The notes beneath the pieces were generated by a model. It did no database searches. It worked only from the letters and a program-made list of their open reading frames with translations, and was not told the DNA's origin. Positions 45,117 through 53,665 of a DNA stretch of 64,000 bases are shown here, one piece after another. Positions within the stretch are counted from its first letter, which is position 1; each line of letters begins with the position of its first letter. The DNA is from Evansella alkalicola (GTDB taxonomy: Bacteria; Bacillota; Bacilli; Bacillales; Salisediminibacteriaceae). The position numbers were made by a program, and so were the translations under genes. The DNA is taken from NCBI RefSeq assembly GCF_019042735.1, contig NZ_JAHQCR010000088.1:1-64000 (forward strand), written 5' to 3'.

Positions 45117-45239
45117 AAGAAGCTGAGGACAAAAGTGTTTTACCATTTGAAGTATCGAACATTCGCAACGGAGTATTTCACTCTAGTTGACAAATGCTCG
45201 CATTTCCAGATAAACACTTAATTAATGTCCCAGCTTCTT
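45117..45239. repeat. 123-nt imperfect fold-back after ypjC
   Basis: Nested pairings: AAGAAGCTG.GGACA / TGTCC.AGCTTCTT, AAGTGTTT / AAACACTT, and CATTTG / CAAATG, with a central loop of about 40 nt. On the plus strand it ends TTCTTTTG, so part may be the ypjC terminator, but it is far longer than a usual one. Confidence 0.7.
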
Positions 45240-45307
45240 CTTTTGTTATCAGCTCAGTAAAGCTGTATTATGATTTTTTGCTATAAGCTACTTGCTCATC
45301 GTAGTCA

Positions 45308-45997
45308 TTAATCACGGTTCATTGCTAAAAACATCATGATAAATCTTACAAGTTCCAATACTGCAACTAGGGCAGCAGCTACATAGGTTAATGCGGCAGC
45401 ATCAAGGACTTTTTTTGTTCTTTTTTCTTCATCATTTCGAATTACACCTGCTGAGACGACTTGTTCCATTGCACGACTAGACGCATTAAACTCCACAGGT
45501 AACGTTACTAACTGAAATAATACGGCAAAGGACATAAACGCAATCCCTAACAATAATAGACCAGATGCTTCCATGAGAATTCCACCAAGAATGATAAAAA
45601 TAGCTGTGTTAGAACCAAAATTAGCTATTGGTACAAGGGAATGACGGAATCTAAGAAATGCATAATCTTCCGCATCCTGCATTGCGTGTCCTACTTCATG
45701 GGCTGCAACAGCAGCACCTGCTACAGAATTACCATAATAATTATTTTCTGAAAGTCTTACAGCTTTTTTTCTAGGATCGTAATGATCAGTTAATTGTCCC
45801 TTTACTGGCTCTACTGTCACATTATACAATCCATTATTATCCAAAATCTTCCTCGCTACTTGTGCACCACTCATCCCAGAAGATGATGCAATTCGCGAAT
45901 ATTTACTATATGCACTTTTTACTTTCATCTGCGCCCAAATTGGTATCAGAATTAATGCGGCTAAATAAACTAGATACCCACCGAATGTTTCAAACAT
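45308..45997 (-). CDS. yugP: Membrane zinc metallopeptidase, YugP family
   Basis: This 229-residue integral membrane protein has an HExxH-type site, AAHEVGHAMQDAEDYAFLRF (about 98-117). An N-terminal helix and three or four C-terminal helices flank the catalytic part. RKAVRLSENNYYGNSVAGAA and PVEFNASSRAMEQ are family blocks. Substrate unknown. AGGAGGAAGG upstream of ATG. Alone on the minus strand. Confidence 0.9.
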   Translation of the reverse strand: MFETFGGYLVYLAALILIPIWAQMKVKSAYSKYSRIASSSGMSGAQVARKILDNNGLYNVTVEPVKGQLTDHYDPRKKAVRLSENNYYGNSVAGAAVAAHEVGHAMQDAEDYAFLRFRHSLVPIANFGSNTAIFIILGGILMEASGLLLLGIAFMSFAVLFQLVTLPVEFNASSRAMEQVVSAGVIRNDEEKRTKKVLDAAALTYVAAALVAVLELVRFIMMFLAMNRD

Positions 45998-46081
45998 AGC
46001 CCTTCCTCCTAATATATCTCTAGTTGTGTCAATTTAAATTTTATTGAAACAGTGATTTTATGTCAATTATTTTGTACTTGG

Positions 46082-46894
46082 CTATATTTTACGTCTCTTA
46101 CGCTTAAGTTTCTTTTCTTTCTCTCTTTCCGCACGGTATTTTTGCCAACCTGTATAAGATAATGAAAAAAGAATGGCACCACCAATTGTCAACATCACCC
46201 ATATGAGTGAAGGGTCTGATGAACTGTCCTCACTACCATCATAAATGGAGTGTAGTTGATCTTCAATTAAATTTAAATGGTCACTTATGTTTGATCCGTT
46301 TATCTCTTTAATAGACTTTAAATACTCAAGTTGAGCAGAAATCTGCTGATATGTTTCTATTGGCAACCCTACACTCCATGCAGGACTAACTGTATCGAAA
46401 TTTTTCAAAAAACGATGTAACGCCCTTTCATATGCTTCAACATCCCCTTCAGTGACTGCCTCTTGCATCAATAAAAGTGGCTGTACTAATGAGTTTTTTG
46501 TTTCATGCCATAATGGCTGGTGAGATGTATCGTACACATCCACTAACAGCCTCAACTTAGAAACATGCGCCACTCTATCTTCATGTGACATGGAAACGGC
46601 AACTGTAGCCTCCATAGCTTCATCAAAGGTCGTTGTAATCACTCTCAATTCACTCATAGATAAGTGATAATCTGATGCTCTTATTGCTAAAAACTGATTT
46701 GAAAACTTATCAAGAATTTGTTTTGCCTCATCATAGTGTCCTTCTTTTACATAATTTAATACAGTATCACTTGTCTTATTTAACTCTCTCCACAGACTAT
46801 TCTCTCCACCAGTCTCTTCGGCTCCCCCTATGTGAAACGGCCAAACGATTAGAATGCAGAAAACAATCATAATCTTTTTTAATCTTTCAGCCAT
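46082..46894 (-). CDS. ypjB: YpjB-like sporulation protein
   Basis: This 270-residue membrane protein has an N-terminal signal or anchor (about 8-25), a long helical outer domain (DEAKQILDKFSNQFLAIRAS; LRLLVDVYDTSHQPLWHETK), one C-terminal transmembrane helix (about 235-255), and a basic RKRRKI end. It matches the YpjB family, expressed in the mother cell or prespore during sporulation. The ATG at 46894 has GAGGAGGGACAGGC upstream. Placed between yugP and ypjA, with ypjA upstream in the operon direction. Confidence 0.83.
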   Translation of the reverse strand: MAERLKKIMIVFCILIVWPFHIGGAEETGGENSLWRELNKTSDTVLNYVKEGHYDEAKQILDKFSNQFLAIRASDYHLSMSELRVITTTFDEAMEATVAVSMSHEDRVAHVSKLRLLVDVYDTSHQPLWHETKNSLVQPLLLMQEAVTEGDVEAYERALHRFLKNFDTVSPAWSVGLPIETYQQISAQLEYLKSIKEINGSNISDHLNLIEDQLHSIYDGSEDSSSDPSLIWVMLTIGGAILFSLSYTGWQKYRAEREKEKKLKRKRRKI

Positions 46895-46999
46895 GCCTGT
46901 CCCTCCTCTTTTCATACTCTATCGTATGATTAGATGGACAAGAGTAGACCTTTAAGATAGTAAAAAGAGGACACAAATTTTAATTTTAAAGTAAATTAT

Positions 47000-47599
47000 C
47001 TAAAGGTTTTGTTTTTCTAATTTTTTGTTTAATAAATATACAGTAAGTAAAGATAATATACTTAACCAAAACGTAAAATATGCAATTTCGTTTATGTACA
47101 TACGGATGGAGCTCGACACCCATGGGTGCATACCATAGATATAATCTATAACATCATTATGTAATGTCCAAACTGCCACAACAACTATATGCCACGGCTT
47201 TATTCTGTAAAACGGGCTGTATAATAAGCCTTGAATTGCCATACCTAAATGGGACCCAATAAGCATATATTGCTGCCAATTTAATGTATCACCAGCAGCT
47301 GCCGCAGCCACAATCATCACTACTGCCCAAATCCCGTATTTCAATAATGTTACTGCAGCAAGGGCTTCTACAATAGGTATGTTTTTCTTCATCAGAAACG
47401 CTGCAAGTACTATACAAAAAAACAAACTAGCTGTAGGACTATCTGGAACAAAAATTAAAAATATAGACGGTGTTATTGCTAACTGAGCATCGTACCAAAT
47501 ATAACCATAAATTGTACCAAAAACATTGATGATGAAAAGAATCCATAGAAAAGTACGGTCACGCAATAATTGTACTAAACTCCCTTTTAACATGTGCAT
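47000..47599 (-). CDS. ypjA: DUF1405 membrane protein YpjA
   Basis: This 199-residue protein has six transmembrane helices and belongs to DUF1405 (B. subtilis YpjA). Blocks: FGTIYGYIWYDAQLAITPSI, FVPDSPTASLFF, ALAAVTLLKYGIWAVVMI and HNDVIDYIYGMHPW, the last rich in polar residues within the membrane. Function unknown. The ATG at 47599 is 6 nt after GAGGTAG; a run of ATG-CAC makes the start uncertain by a few codons. It lies 70 nt after the qcr terminator. Confidence 0.85.
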   Translation of the reverse strand: MHMLKGSLVQLLRDRTFLWILFIINVFGTIYGYIWYDAQLAITPSIFLIFVPDSPTASLFFCIVLAAFLMKKNIPIVEALAAVTLLKYGIWAVVMIVAAAAAGDTLNWQQYMLIGSHLGMAIQGLLYSPFYRIKPWHIVVVAVWTLHNDVIDYIYGMHPWVSSSIRMYINEIAYFTFWLSILSLLTVYLLNKKLEKQNL

Positions 47600-47666
47600 G
47601 TGCATCTACCTCAACTTCGTTTCAATATATTGACAACAACTCTCTGAGACTCCCTATATCCTCTTT

Positions 47667-47699
47667 GAAAAAAAGCTGACTGAATAGATTCAGTCAGCT
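47667..47699 (-). terminator. Terminator of qcrABC
   Basis: A perfect 12-bp stem AGCTGACTGAAT / ATTCAGTCAGCT with a 2-nt loop, followed on the minus strand by TTTTTTTC. Confidence 0.9.
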
Positions 47700-47718
47700 C
47701 TTACATCATCTACTATTA

Positions 47719-48498
47719 TTAATCATCTTCTGGATCTTGGCCGTCATTAGCAATAAAGGCAGCTAAGATTTCCAATTCCTCATCAGTACCTTCAAATTGA
47801 TCAGCTGGCATTCCAGGTGCTCCGTTTTTGATGATGTCTATTACCTCTTCTTTTGAGTAGTCACTTTCAAAAACTGCTGGAGCTGCAGCCCCACCTAGCA
47901 TGTCACCACCGTGACAGTTAATACAGTTTTGCTGCGTAGTCCATATCTCAAAAGCATAAGACTCCTCATCAACTTCAAAATCAACGATTGCTCCCTGCTG
48001 AGCCGCCGCTTCCCAGTCATGTTGGTCCACTGATTCCCATGTTAGGAAAATTACTGATGCAACAGCAAGCAACATAATACTACTTGCTATTGGTCGACGA
48101 ATTGGACGTCGTTCAGGTCCCTGATCTAGCCAAGGTGCTAATAGTAAGGCACCGAATGCGATTCCAGGAATGACAACTGCTCCAATAACTGTATAAGGAC
48201 CAGACGCGAATTCATACTTTAATAGCTGATACAAAAATAAGAAGTACCAGTCAGGTAGTGGTATGTACCCTGAATCCGTTGGATCGGCCATCCGCTCCAA
48301 TGGTGCTGGGTGAGCAACAGTTAAACATAGAAACCCTACTAAGAAGACAGCTCCAACCATCCATTCCCTAAGCAGGAAGTTAGGCCAGAATGCTTCTGTC
48401 TTTCCCGGGTATTCAGAATAATCTTTTGGTATATTAGGCTTACGTTCAGCCGGAATTCGGGAGTCCCCGACAAATTTCATACCTTTCCCGCGATGCAT
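47719..48498 (-). CDS. qcrC: Menaquinol:cytochrome c reductase cytochrome b/c subunit
   Basis: This 259-residue membrane subunit of the bc-type complex combines subunit IV of a b6f-like cytochrome b (three transmembrane helices, PLPDWYFLFLYQLLKYEFAS) with a C-terminal cytochrome c domain. The heme site is NCINCHGG (CxxCH), followed by a likely Met ligand in APGMPADQ. The acidic C-terminal end faces outside. ATG with AAGGAGGGAAAG upstream. Last gene of qcrABC. Confidence 0.96.
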   Translation of the reverse strand: MHRGKGMKFVGDSRIPAERKPNIPKDYSEYPGKTEAFWPNFLLREWMVGAVFLVGFLCLTVAHPAPLERMADPTDSGYIPLPDWYFLFLYQLLKYEFASGPYTVIGAVVIPGIAFGALLLAPWLDQGPERRPIRRPIASSIMLLAVASVIFLTWESVDQHDWEAAAQQGAIVDFEVDEESYAFEIWTTQQNCINCHGGDMLGGAAAPAVFESDYSKEEVIDIIKNGAPGMPADQFEGTDEELEILAAFIANDGQDPEDD

Positions 48499-48523
48499 AG
48501 CTTTCCCTCCTTTTCATTCCATT

Positions 48524-49195
48524 TTACAACGGTCCAGAAATACCTTGTTTACGTATCATGTAGAAGTGAGCACCAAGGAGACCTAATAGTGCACCTGGTA
48601 AAAAGAATACATGAATCGCAAAGAACCGCGTTAATGTTTGGGCACCTATAATTTCCCCACCTGCTAGTAGTGCTTTAGCAAATCCACCTATGACTGGCGC
48701 AGATTCAGCAATTTCTAGTCCTACTACTGTAGCGAAGTATGCCTTCATATCCCATGGAAGTAAATATCCTGTAAATCCTAAACCAAGCATAACAAAGAAA
48801 ATGAGTACCCCAACGACCCAGTTTAATTCTCTTGGTTTTTTGTAAGAACCCGTAAAGAAAACCCTTAATGTATGCAAAAACATCATGACGATAACCAAGC
48901 TCGCTCCCCAGTGATGCATTCCGCGAACAATGACACCGTGCGTTACTTCATTTTGTAAAAAATAAACTGATTCATATGCATGAATAATGTCTGGCACATA
49001 ATACATTGTCAAAAACATTCCAGACAGTATTTGAATGACTGTTACAAAGAACGTAAGTCCACCAAAGCAATATACAAATGCGGAAAAGTGATGTGCTGGA
49101 TTCACGTGTTCTGGAACCTCGTGATCAGCAATATCACGCCACATTGGAGTGATATCTAAACGTTCATCAATCCAGTCATAAATTTTTTGTAACAT
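48524..49195 (-). CDS. qcrB: Menaquinol:cytochrome c reductase cytochrome b subunit
   Basis: This 223-residue subunit is the N-terminal, b6-type half of cytochrome b. It has four transmembrane helices with the bis-His heme ligands (MHHWGASLVIVMMFLHTLRV and the AIHVFFLP helix) and GFTGYLLPWD at the quinone site. The sequence is close to B. subtilis QcrB along its whole length. The ATG at 49195 is aligned with that homologue; a TTG precedes it. Confidence 0.97.
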   Translation of the reverse strand: MLQKIYDWIDERLDITPMWRDIADHEVPEHVNPAHHFSAFVYCFGGLTFFVTVIQILSGMFLTMYYVPDIIHAYESVYFLQNEVTHGVIVRGMHHWGASLVIVMMFLHTLRVFFTGSYKKPRELNWVVGVLIFFVMLGLGFTGYLLPWDMKAYFATVVGLEIAESAPVIGGFAKALLAGGEIIGAQTLTRFFAIHVFFLPGALLGLLGAHFYMIRKQGISGPL

Positions 49196-49220
49196 CAATT
49201 ACGCCCCCTTCTTCTCTGAC

Positions 49221-49718
49221 TTAACGTTGTATCGTTCTTCCTAGATAAACGGTTCCATCTCGCACTTCCATATCATACACGTCCAACGGCCTTGTCGGCG
49301 GCGTATTAGCAATATTTTTCCCACTCTTTTCAAATCGACCGTGGTGACATGGGCAATAGAATTGGTTAGGGTGATCTTCATTTGCATCCCAGTTTACTGT
49401 ACAACCTAAGTGTGTACAAACTGGAGAAAGTGCAATAATTTCGTTCCCTTCTCTATAAATCCATGCAGTTCTAGATTGCTCTGATTCGTACCATGCGTCC
49501 TCAACTGTAACTTTAAAGTCAAAACGCTTTGGTTCTTCAGTTAGATCGTCCACAGAAGCAACTGATACATAATCAGACTCCCCACCTGCTTCCAATGCTG
49601 GATCTAATGCAAATCGTGCCATAGGAGTAACAGCAGCTGCTGCCATGAAACCACCAACTCCCATTAAGCAATAGGATAAAAATTGACGCCTTGATACTTT
49701 GTGTTCTTTTTCGCTCAC
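49221..49718 (-). CDS. qcrA: Rieske iron-sulfur subunit of menaquinol:cytochrome c reductase
   Basis: This 165-residue protein is anchored by an N-terminal helix after a twin-arginine-type SRRQFLSY. The 2Fe-2S site is VCTHLGCTV plus YCPCHHGRF (CxHxxC and CxxH). The 3' end carries PTRPLDVYDMEVRDGTVYLG. GTG start with GGAGGGAAGG upstream. First gene of the operon; promoter at 49785. Confidence 0.97.
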   Translation of the reverse strand: MSEKEHKVSRRQFLSYCLMGVGGFMAAAAVTPMARFALDPALEAGGESDYVSVASVDDLTEEPKRFDFKVTVEDAWYESEQSRTAWIYREGNEIIALSPVCTHLGCTVNWDANEDHPNQFYCPCHHGRFEKSGKNIANTPPTRPLDVYDMEVRDGTVYLGRTIQR

Positions 49719-49784
49719 GACCTTCCCTCCTCACATCTATGTACTCTTTAACAACACACAATATTTAGATACTAAGACATACTC

Positions 49785-49814
49785 ATGATAGCCCAATATT
49801 TCTGTTAATGTCAA
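49785..49814 (-). promoter_or_regulatory. Sigma-A promoter for qcrABC
   Basis: Minus strand perfect TTGACA, 18-nt spacer, TATCAT, 66 nt before the qcrA start. Confidence 0.6.
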
Positions 49815-49849
49815 CAAATTGAAACCTTACATTTATGTATGACTTTTAA

Positions 49850-50326
49850 TTATAACCTCTCTTTTGGTTCATCTTGCCATTTATTCGTAACTAAAGGAAG
49901 TAGTTGTTTCATCTGTTGGTCAATAATTTCTTTAGCATACTTATCTTCCATACTTTCTAACGAAAGGGAAGGTATCCAAATCAACATATCAGGAAGCTCA
50001 TTTTCTACTTTTCTCCATTCACTATCTGAAGTAATGTATAAGATGTGCTTGAATCCATTACTAAATAAGTGCTTATCCCAATCCTTCAACCTTTGAAGCT
50101 TTTCTTCTTCTTTTTCACCTACTACATATGTAAATGCTGGAATTTGAAAAACTCGCCCTCTAAATTGCCTTTCTATTTCATCGACTATTACGGTTGTGAA
50201 CTCTCCCATTGAAACTTTTCCTTTTGGATCGTTTAGCAGGTCAACTGGGATGAGAGGTATAATTGCTGTATCGACATATTCCTTTGCTTTTAAATACATG
50301 TCCATTTGTTCTGTTGTCCATTTCAT
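49850..50326 (-). CDS. ypiF: YpiF-like protein (DUF2487)
   Basis: This 158-residue soluble protein matches YpiF (DUF2487) by sequence character and by position just upstream of qcrA. It starts MKWTTEQMDMYLKAKEYVDT and contains AIIPLIPVDL and FPAFTYVVGE-like (FQIPAFTYVVGE) blocks. Function unknown. ATG with GAGGTATTTAT upstream. Confidence 0.83.
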   Translation of the reverse strand: MKWTTEQMDMYLKAKEYVDTAIIPLIPVDLLNDPKGKVSMGEFTTVIVDEIERQFRGRVFQIPAFTYVVGEKEEEKLQRLKDWDKHLFSNGFKHILYITSDSEWRKVENELPDMLIWIPSLSLESMEDKYAKEIIDQQMKQLLPLVTNKWQDEPKERL

Positions 50327-50499
50327 ATAAATACCTCATTCTTATACATAAATTTTTCATGCCTCATGGTGCAATTTATTCATGGTTGGAAATTACTTAA
50401 TTTTATTCTGAACCTAATAGATATGGTTGTCTATTTTTTTAATATAATCCAAAATTTTGAAACAAAACTCTATATGACTTGGAAGGGGAATTCTACCCC

Positions 50500-50529
50500 A
50501 AAAGAAAAGCCCTCTAATTTATAGGGCTT
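50500..50529 (-). terminator. Terminator overlapping the ypiB stop
   Basis: Minus-strand AAGCCCT / AGGGCTT followed by TTCTTTT. The TAA stop of ypiB lies inside the hairpin loop region. Confidence 0.75.
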
Positions 50530-51064
50530 CTAAATCCTTATATTTTTCTACCAATTCATGAAAGGCCTCTTTGTCTCCCCTGGACAAAGCTTGGTCAATC
50601 TCAAGCTCTAGCTGCTGTAGTCGAAAAGTTCTAATGGAATCTTCTAAAACCATTTCTGCAAGCAAGCTTTGAACATTTGCTTCATCCTCGTTAATGGGAA
50701 GGTATGGATTCTCCTCCAGCACCGCCATATATTGCGGTGTAGACTGTTTGTTGTTAAAGTTTAACTGGATGAATATTTCTTCATGACGATTTAAGCGAAT
50801 GTCATGAAAGGACTTCTCTGCATCCATCGTAACATGTTGATTTTTGTGAAATGCAAAGGGAACACTATCTACATCATTGGCTGAAATTAACAGCGCCTTC
50901 GGACAATAGTCAGCTTGTTCCACAAAGTGAACCCGCTCCATTAAATCATCATCACTCATTAGAAAATTTAACAACCACGCACATTCCCTACGTTTCAGCT
51001 GATACTGATCCAAAAACCATTTTAGAAAGTCACGTTTTTCCAACACCGGAACAGGATTATTCAT
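50519..51064 (-). CDS. ypiB: UPF0302 family protein YpiB
   Basis: This 181-residue soluble protein matches YpiB: KRDFLKWFLDQYQLKRRECA, MERVHFVEQADYCPKALLIS and SFHDIRLNRHEEIFIQLNF are very conserved. Function unknown; the C-terminal IDEAL-like helix is present (LEIDQALSRGDKEAFHEL). The ATG at 51064 lies 6 nt after GGGAGGG. Confidence 0.92.
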   Translation of the reverse strand: MNNPVPVLEKRDFLKWFLDQYQLKRRECAWLLNFLMSDDDLMERVHFVEQADYCPKALLISANDVDSVPFAFHKNQHVTMDAEKSFHDIRLNRHEEIFIQLNFNNKQSTPQYMAVLEENPYLPINEDEANVQSLLAEMVLEDSIRTFRLQQLELEIDQALSRGDKEAFHELVEKYKDLEAL

Positions 51065-51189
51065 CAACATCCCTCCCTCTAGATTCAAATTTTAAAAATT
51101 ATGAGGAAGATTTCCCAAGCTGTTCGATTATGACGACACTTTCATGCTCTCTTTTATTTAATATATTCGGCATCTATTAAAAAAATCCT

Positions 51190-52251
51190 TTAAAAAAACA
51201 ATCCTTGTTTGAATTTTTTATTATTTTCTTTTTCATTAGAAATCCTAGGATGTAAATAATAAAATTTGCAACCGTCAAGCTCTTGAATCGTTAGAAAATG
51301 GATATAGTGAAGCATGTTTAATATTCTATTTTTAATAATTGATTCTACTTCATCGTAATAATATGGATCTACAAACCCTTTTAAGCTGTTAATTAAGTCT
51401 CCTTCTTCTATAGCATTCTCACGGGTTAACACGGAATTCAATACTTCAATAATGAAAGGTAGCTGAGGAATTGCCCGTTTATATAATTGAACATAGGAAC
51501 GGAAAACCCGGTCTAAAATTTCTTTTACTGAAAGCTCTTGCCCCTTTTCCCAACGAGGTGTAATTAAGAGTTCTGTCTCTTCCTTTAACCAATTCTGTCC
51601 AAAACAAAAATCATATAATAATGAAAAATTATCTGGATAACAATGATAGTGTCTACCATAACCAAATCTCCATTGTTCATTTGGAATCTCTTCTACCCTC
51701 GAGAGCTGAGATAAAATATTCATAAGCTGTTTTCGATATATAGTACCGTTTCTAGTTAGACGGATTTTAGTTTCCTCTACATAATCCATAAAGACAAACA
51801 GATCATTAATGAAATTAAAATCGTTAGTTTTGTCATCAGGCATAAAAATACTATACTGACGCAACTTTTCTATAAAATTGTGGACTACCCAGTCCTTCAA
51901 TTCTTTAGGAACAATATAATTGTTGTTATTATCCTCAAATATCCAGCCCTTTTCCTTTAACTTTTGTAGCTGTGTTGGTAAATTACTTCGTTGAGATTTC
52001 TTAAGACGACCATAAAGCTCGTCCAAAGGATAAAATACGTTGATAGAAAAACTCATTTGAAGTAATAAGTTTTGCTCTTCTTCATGTAAAGCATTCCACT
52101 GCCCTAAGGTCGTTTCCTTATGAAGGAGGGCCTTTGTTAATTCTTCTGTTAACTCTTGCCTTGAATGTGCGTTACACGTAAGTCCTAAGCTTTTTACACG
52201 CTTTATTAACTCTGATTGCGGCTGGGACAATAATACTTGAACTAGATTCAT
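51190..52251 (-). CDS. Hypothetical protein inserted between ypiA and ypiB
   Basis: This 353-residue soluble protein is not recognised. The first 130 residues look like helical/winged-helix repeats (LTKALLHKETTLGQWNALHE; LPTQLQKLKEKGWIF), recalling helicase-associated N-terminal regions. The rest is helical and aromatic (WRFGYGRHYHCYPDNFSLLY). GGGGG lies 7 nt before the ATG. It has no counterpart in the B. subtilis ypi cluster as recalled. Confidence 0.7.
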   Translation of the reverse strand: MNLVQVLLSQPQSELIKRVKSLGLTCNAHSRQELTEELTKALLHKETTLGQWNALHEEEQNLLLQMSFSINVFYPLDELYGRLKKSQRSNLPTQLQKLKEKGWIFEDNNNNYIVPKELKDWVVHNFIEKLRQYSIFMPDDKTNDFNFINDLFVFMDYVEETKIRLTRNGTIYRKQLMNILSQLSRVEEIPNEQWRFGYGRHYHCYPDNFSLLYDFCFGQNWLKEETELLITPRWEKGQELSVKEILDRVFRSYVQLYKRAIPQLPFIIEVLNSVLTRENAIEEGDLINSLKGFVDPYYYDEVESIIKNRILNMLHYIHFLTIQELDGCKFYYLHPRISNEKENNKKFKQGLFF

Positions 52252-52324
52252 TAAAATACCCCCACATCATTCATTTCCCCTAGTATGTGAAGGTTAATCC
52301 TAGTCTATTAGTATAAACGTAGAG

Positions 52325-53593
52325 TTATTTCCCTCCTTTTAATCCATAAAGCCGTTCTTCAATGTCATATCGGTCAGGTTGTAATTGCAAAAGCTTTTCC
52401 AATAAGAGAATTCCTTGTTCTTTTTCCCCATATTCTATGAATGCAAACGCTGCTTCTTCTAGGAGTTCTTCATCATCTTCCACACCTTTAATCGCTTCTT
52501 TATACGCTTCAACAGCACCATTCAGATCATCCGTTTCATATAAGGCCTTCCCTTTAAACCTTTCAAAAACAGGGTCGTACTCTTTATAGTCGGCTAAAAA
52601 TGACAATAATTCTAGTGACTCGTCGTAGTGTTCTGATTCATGAAAGTATAAAAGAAGCTCTTTTACTGCTGATGTATTAGATGGGTTAATGGCTATTACT
52701 TTCTCTAAATATCCTTTCCCTTCGTTTGCATTCCCTTTGTGAAACTGAACTTTAGCCATCTCTAAATATAGTTCTTCGTTATACTCATCTTTTAAAAGAC
52801 CCTCAGATAAAATGTCTATTGCTTCGTCCAATCTATTTTCAGCCCGAAATGCCTTACCTAAGTACGGAAAAAGGGTTGTGTAGTTCGGATCAATCTCCTT
52901 TAGCTTGCTAAACTGTTTAATAGCTGTTTCATATTCTTCTAATTGAAGAGCAGTGTAGCCATAACCGAATAAAGCTTCTGGATCGTCGTTTTTCTTTACA
53001 CCCCTATCATAGTACTCTAATGCTTCTTCAAACTGTCCCGTTGCACTATATGCCTCAGCTAGTCTAACCTCTGGGTTTAACCCTTCATAAGAAAACTTGT
53101 TCGAATGGATGATTTTCTTGAAATAAGGTATCGACTTACTATAATCCCCTCTGCTTAAATAAAACTCACCTAACCCATATTGAATGATTGGCTCTTCAGG
53201 ACTATATTTCACCGCTTGGAGTAGTTTTTGCTCTGCGACTTCATCTAACCCTTGATTCTGATATATATCTGCAAGTAGCATTTGTGCTTGACTATAAGAA
53301 GGGTCTGAATCACTAATTTCAGTTAACATATCAATAGCTTCTTCTTCTTTACCAAGCTCACTATAGCATTCTGCCGCAAAAGCAAATAGCTCTCCATGGT
53401 CTGGATAACGGAACATTAATTCCTCCACTATAGGTAAAGCACGATCTAATAGGCCTAGTTCGTAATAAAGTTCAGCAATTGTTCTTTTCGTTTCATCGTC
53501 TTCTGATATAGCTAATTGCTCGATTTTTTTTAGTGCTTTTTCATGTTGACCATTTTCAATCATGATGATTGCTTCTTTTAACTGATCATTCAT
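52325..53593 (-). CDS. ypiA: TPR-repeat protein YpiA
   Basis: This 422-residue protein is built of about ten tetratricopeptide repeats (ELYYELGLLDRALPIVEELM; YGLGEFYLSRGDYSKSIPYF; YLEMAKVQFHKGNANEGKGY). It matches B. subtilis YpiA by length and by position between aroA and ypiB. Function unknown; probably a scaffold. The ATG at 53593 follows AAAGGATGGGATAGG. Confidence 0.88.
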   Translation of the reverse strand: MNDQLKEAIIMIENGQHEKALKKIEQLAISEDDETKRTIAELYYELGLLDRALPIVEELMFRYPDHGELFAFAAECYSELGKEEEAIDMLTEISDSDPSYSQAQMLLADIYQNQGLDEVAEQKLLQAVKYSPEEPIIQYGLGEFYLSRGDYSKSIPYFKKIIHSNKFSYEGLNPEVRLAEAYSATGQFEEALEYYDRGVKKNDDPEALFGYGYTALQLEEYETAIKQFSKLKEIDPNYTTLFPYLGKAFRAENRLDEAIDILSEGLLKDEYNEELYLEMAKVQFHKGNANEGKGYLEKVIAINPSNTSAVKELLLYFHESEHYDESLELLSFLADYKEYDPVFERFKGKALYETDDLNGAVEAYKEAIKGVEDDEELLEEAAFAFIEYGEKEQGILLLEKLLQLQPDRYDIEERLYGLKGGK

Positions 53594-53639
53594 CCTATCC
53601 CATCCTTTTTTTCTTCTCTCTATCATTTTAACGAATCAA

Positions 53640-53665
53640 AAAAAGGAGTCAACCAAAGTTGACTC
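53640..53665 (-). terminator. Terminator at the end of the aro-trp transcript
   Basis: A perfect 8-bp stem GAGTCAAC / GTTGACTC, 4-nt loop, then CCTTTTTTTTG on the minus strand. It overlaps the stop of the amidohydrolase-like gene. Confidence 0.8.
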
